Under the pieces are notes generated by a model. That model worked only from the letters and a program-made list of their open reading frames with translations, was not told where the DNA came from and ran no database searches. Shown here in pieces: positions 62,539-64,000 of a DNA stretch of 64,000 bases (within the stretch, counting starts at the first letter, position 1; every line of letters begins with the position of its first letter). The stretch is from Isosphaeraceae bacterium EP7. GTDB taxonomy: Bacteria; Planctomycetota; Planctomycetia; Isosphaerales; Isosphaeraceae. The DNA is taken from NCBI GenBank assembly GCA_038400315.1, contig CP151667.1, forward strand, positions 5,343,174 to 5,407,173. The letters run 5' to 3'. Made by a program: the position numbers and the translations under genes.

Positions 62539-63864
62539 CTAGCCCTGGGCCATGATCGGTTGGCCCACGTTGCCGCTCTCGATGATCTCGGCCTCGGGGC
62601 TGGGGCGGACGACGACCTTGGGCTCGGGACCGGGGCCGAAGACGTTGCCGGTGATGGCGCACTGACGGACGAACGGGCCAATCTCGACGCCGATCCGCAT
62701 ATTCGGCTCGCGGGCGCGGGCGAACTGACAGCCGACGATGCTCGCCCGATGAACCCAGTTCGGCCCGCCGCCAAATCGGATGTAGGGGACCGGCTTATTG
62801 CCCACGCCGCCCAGTTCGCAGGCCGAGATGATGATGCCCTCGGCCTCGTCGCAGTGAATCGCGGGCGCCGAGTTACTCTGCATCCGCGCCCCGATCAGCC
62901 GCAAGCTGCTGGACCGGCCCCGCACGAGGATCCCCTCGTGCTCATTGAGGAAGTCACCGCCAAGCACGTTCAGCCGGGTGTCTCCGGTGATCTGCCAGCC
63001 CCGGACACAATTGTCGGTGGCGCAGTCGACATACGTTCCATACGTCCCCTTGCCGTGGCGGGGCGAGTCGCCGAACGCGAAGCCCAGCGTGCATCCATAC
63101 GTAAAGAGCCTCTGTCCGTGCACCTCGTCGTTGTAGCCGAAACGGAAGCCCGCGCCCCGGCTGGGGCCCAGGTTGCACCAGACCTCGATGTTGCGCAACG
63201 TCGCCAGGTCGGCCGTGTTGGTGATCGTCAGGCCGTCACGGCCGGGCGAGATGACGAAGACGTTCTCGATATTCGTCCGGCCGTTGGACGTGGCGTCGTC
63301 CATCACGATGCCGTCATAGGGCAGCATGATCTTGACGTTGGTGATCGTCGCCTGCCCCTGAACCAAGATGGCCGGCGGCCTGGGCGTGAACCGCCTCTCC
63401 GCGTCCTGGACCAGCCCTCCCCGCGCATCGTGGCTGACGCAATCCTGGATGGCGATCCCATGCACCGTCGCGCCATGGCCGACGGAGATCGCGGGCCCTT
63501 CGGTGTGCATCACGACCAGCGTGGGCAGGACCATCTCGTCGGGATTCCAGCCGCCGGCAACGTGGCCGATGAGGTGCTGACGGGCGAGATCCAGGGGCCG
63601 TCGAAGGATGTAGGTGCCCATCGGCACACGAACGACGGCCCCGTTGATCCGCGAGGCCTTCAGGGCGGCCAGGAACGCCTCGGTATCTCGATCCGCGCTC
63701 TCGGGCCGTCCGTCCCCGATCGCGCCGAAGTCGCGGACGTTGAAGACCAGGGGCTCCGACTCGCCCACCGGCCCTGGGGCCGCCAGGGCCTCGCGGGGCA
63801 AGGCTCCAAGCCCGAGGGCCGTCGCCGAGCTCGCCAACCAACGCCTGCGCGGGAATGTGGACAC
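62539..63864 (-). CDS. Tat-exported right-handed beta-helix protein (pectate lyase-like)
   Basis: A 441-residue protein. The Tat-type signal STFPRRRWLASSATALGLGA has three consecutive arginines, then LPREALAAPG as cleavage area. FNVRDFGAIGDGRPESADRD, followed by TEAFLAALKA, is the standard N-terminal motif of pectate-lyase superfamily and GH28-related beta-helix proteins. INGAVVRVPMGTYILRRPLD is the first coil with the P-x-G-x-Y pattern; later coils repeat N-x-x-V/I motifs. Catalytic Asp pairs of GH28 are not evident, so it could be a structural or binding protein, or a lyase with an unknown site. Exported folded to the periplasm. The start has no strong SD. Confidence 0.85.
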   Translation of the reverse strand: MSTFPRRRWLASSATALGLGALPREALAAPGPVGESEPLVFNVRDFGAIGDGRPESADRDTEAFLAALKASRINGAVVRVPMGTYILRRPLDLARQHLIGHVAGGWNPDEMVLPTLVVMHTEGPAISVGHGATVHGIAIQDCVSHDARGGLVQDAERRFTPRPPAILVQGQATITNVKIMLPYDGIVMDDATSNGRTNIENVFVISPGRDGLTITNTADLATLRNIEVWCNLGPSRGAGFRFGYNDEVHGQRLFTYGCTLGFAFGDSPRHGKGTYGTYVDCATDNCVRGWQITGDTRLNVLGGDFLNEHEGILVRGRSSSLRLIGARMQSNSAPAIHCDEAEGIIISACELGGVGNKPVPYIRFGGGPNWVHRASIVGCQFARAREPNMRIGVEIGPFVRQCAITGNVFGPGPEPKVVVRPSPEAEIIESGNVGQPIMAQG

Positions 63865-63986
63865 GAAACGACTCCGGGGGCGGAAGGCTCGGTGTCGAGG
63901 GCTAACGACGCGTCCATCCGGCCGAGGCCCGCCAGGGAGATGATAGCGTCACGGACGTCGGAGATGCCATGCGAGGAGAGTGATCA

Positions 63987-64000
63987 ATGGCCGCCTCTCT
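63987..64000 (+). CDS. Possible start of a gene cut by the window end
   Basis: ATG 63987 follows GAGGAGAG with a spacing of about six bases, a good ribosome site. Only four codons remain (MAAS), so nothing can be said about the product. This is a guess from the ribosome site alone. Confidence 0.35.

Overview
The window comes from a GC-rich bacterial chromosome, almost certainly a planctomycete and most like the Isosphaeraceae. This rests on gene content: a formylglycine-type sulfatase, a DUF1080 protein, a DUF1573 exported protein, an FHA/Ser-Thr kinase fusion, an SGNH hydrolase, tandem STAS proteins, a purL of intermediate length with split purQ, and several small exported proteins of unknown role. 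Genes are mostly short transcription units on both strands. There are few long operons, no rRNA or tRNA gene that I could recognise, and no CRISPR array.

Layout. 1-8.1 kb: polysaccharide or glycolipid genes (cut GT2, two multi-spanning membrane proteins, two GT4 enzymes) around a YugP-type zinc peptidase. 8.2-17 kb, minus strand: purQ, a NYN-domain nuclease-like gene, purL with an N-terminal PurS-like duplication, prephenate dehydrogenase, an FHA/zinc-ribbon/kinase protein and an acyl-CoA or acyl-ACP synthetase. 17.3-20 kb: an MDR oxidoreductase and an IS110-family element whose transposase is frameshifted. 20-25.7 kb: a small membrane protein and three consecutive alkaline-phosphatase-superfamily genes, the first overlaps being translationally coupled. 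25.7-28.5 kb, minus: thioesterase, dienelactone hydrolase, sulfatase. 28.5-33 kb: a looser, partly AT-richer area with a broken zinc-ribbon gene, pyrK-type reductase and a fatty-acid desaturase. 33-43.7 kb: alcohol dehydrogenase, a type IIA topoisomerase pair, aquaporin, sugar-phosphate isomerase, folD, a MATE transporter and two STAS genes. 44-49 kb: DUF1573 protein, a small Lys/Pro-rich protein, then a Y-family DNA polymerase with an SRAP-like gene behind a LexA-like box. 49-64 kb: cstA, an amino-acid permease, a membrane-anchored MutS-like ATPase, exported and hypothetical proteins, SUI1, DinB-like, nitroreductase, SGNH hydrolase, a THUMP-like methyltransferase, a tRNA-dihydrouridine synthase and a Tat-exported beta-helix protein.

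The most interesting unit is at 46.28-48.1 kb. A GAAC-N4-GTTC palindrome abuts a TTGACG-17-TAGACT promoter whose expected start point lies at the ATG of a UmuC-like polymerase, followed by a diverged SRAP protein that keeps Met-Cys but not the other usual active-site residues. It looks like a damage-inducible, possibly leaderless, translesion cassette. Also notable are the PurS-duplication/PurL fusion with separate PurQ, a GyrA/ParC-type subunit with Gln in place of the usual quinolone-contact Ser, the IS110 element between 12-bp inverted repeats, and the frameshifted zinc-ribbon gene. Several start codons were moved from the longest reading frame on the basis of Shine-Dalgarno (SD) spacing, hairpins or stop/start overlap; these choices are explained in each entry. 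All functional assignments are from reading motifs, not from database searches.
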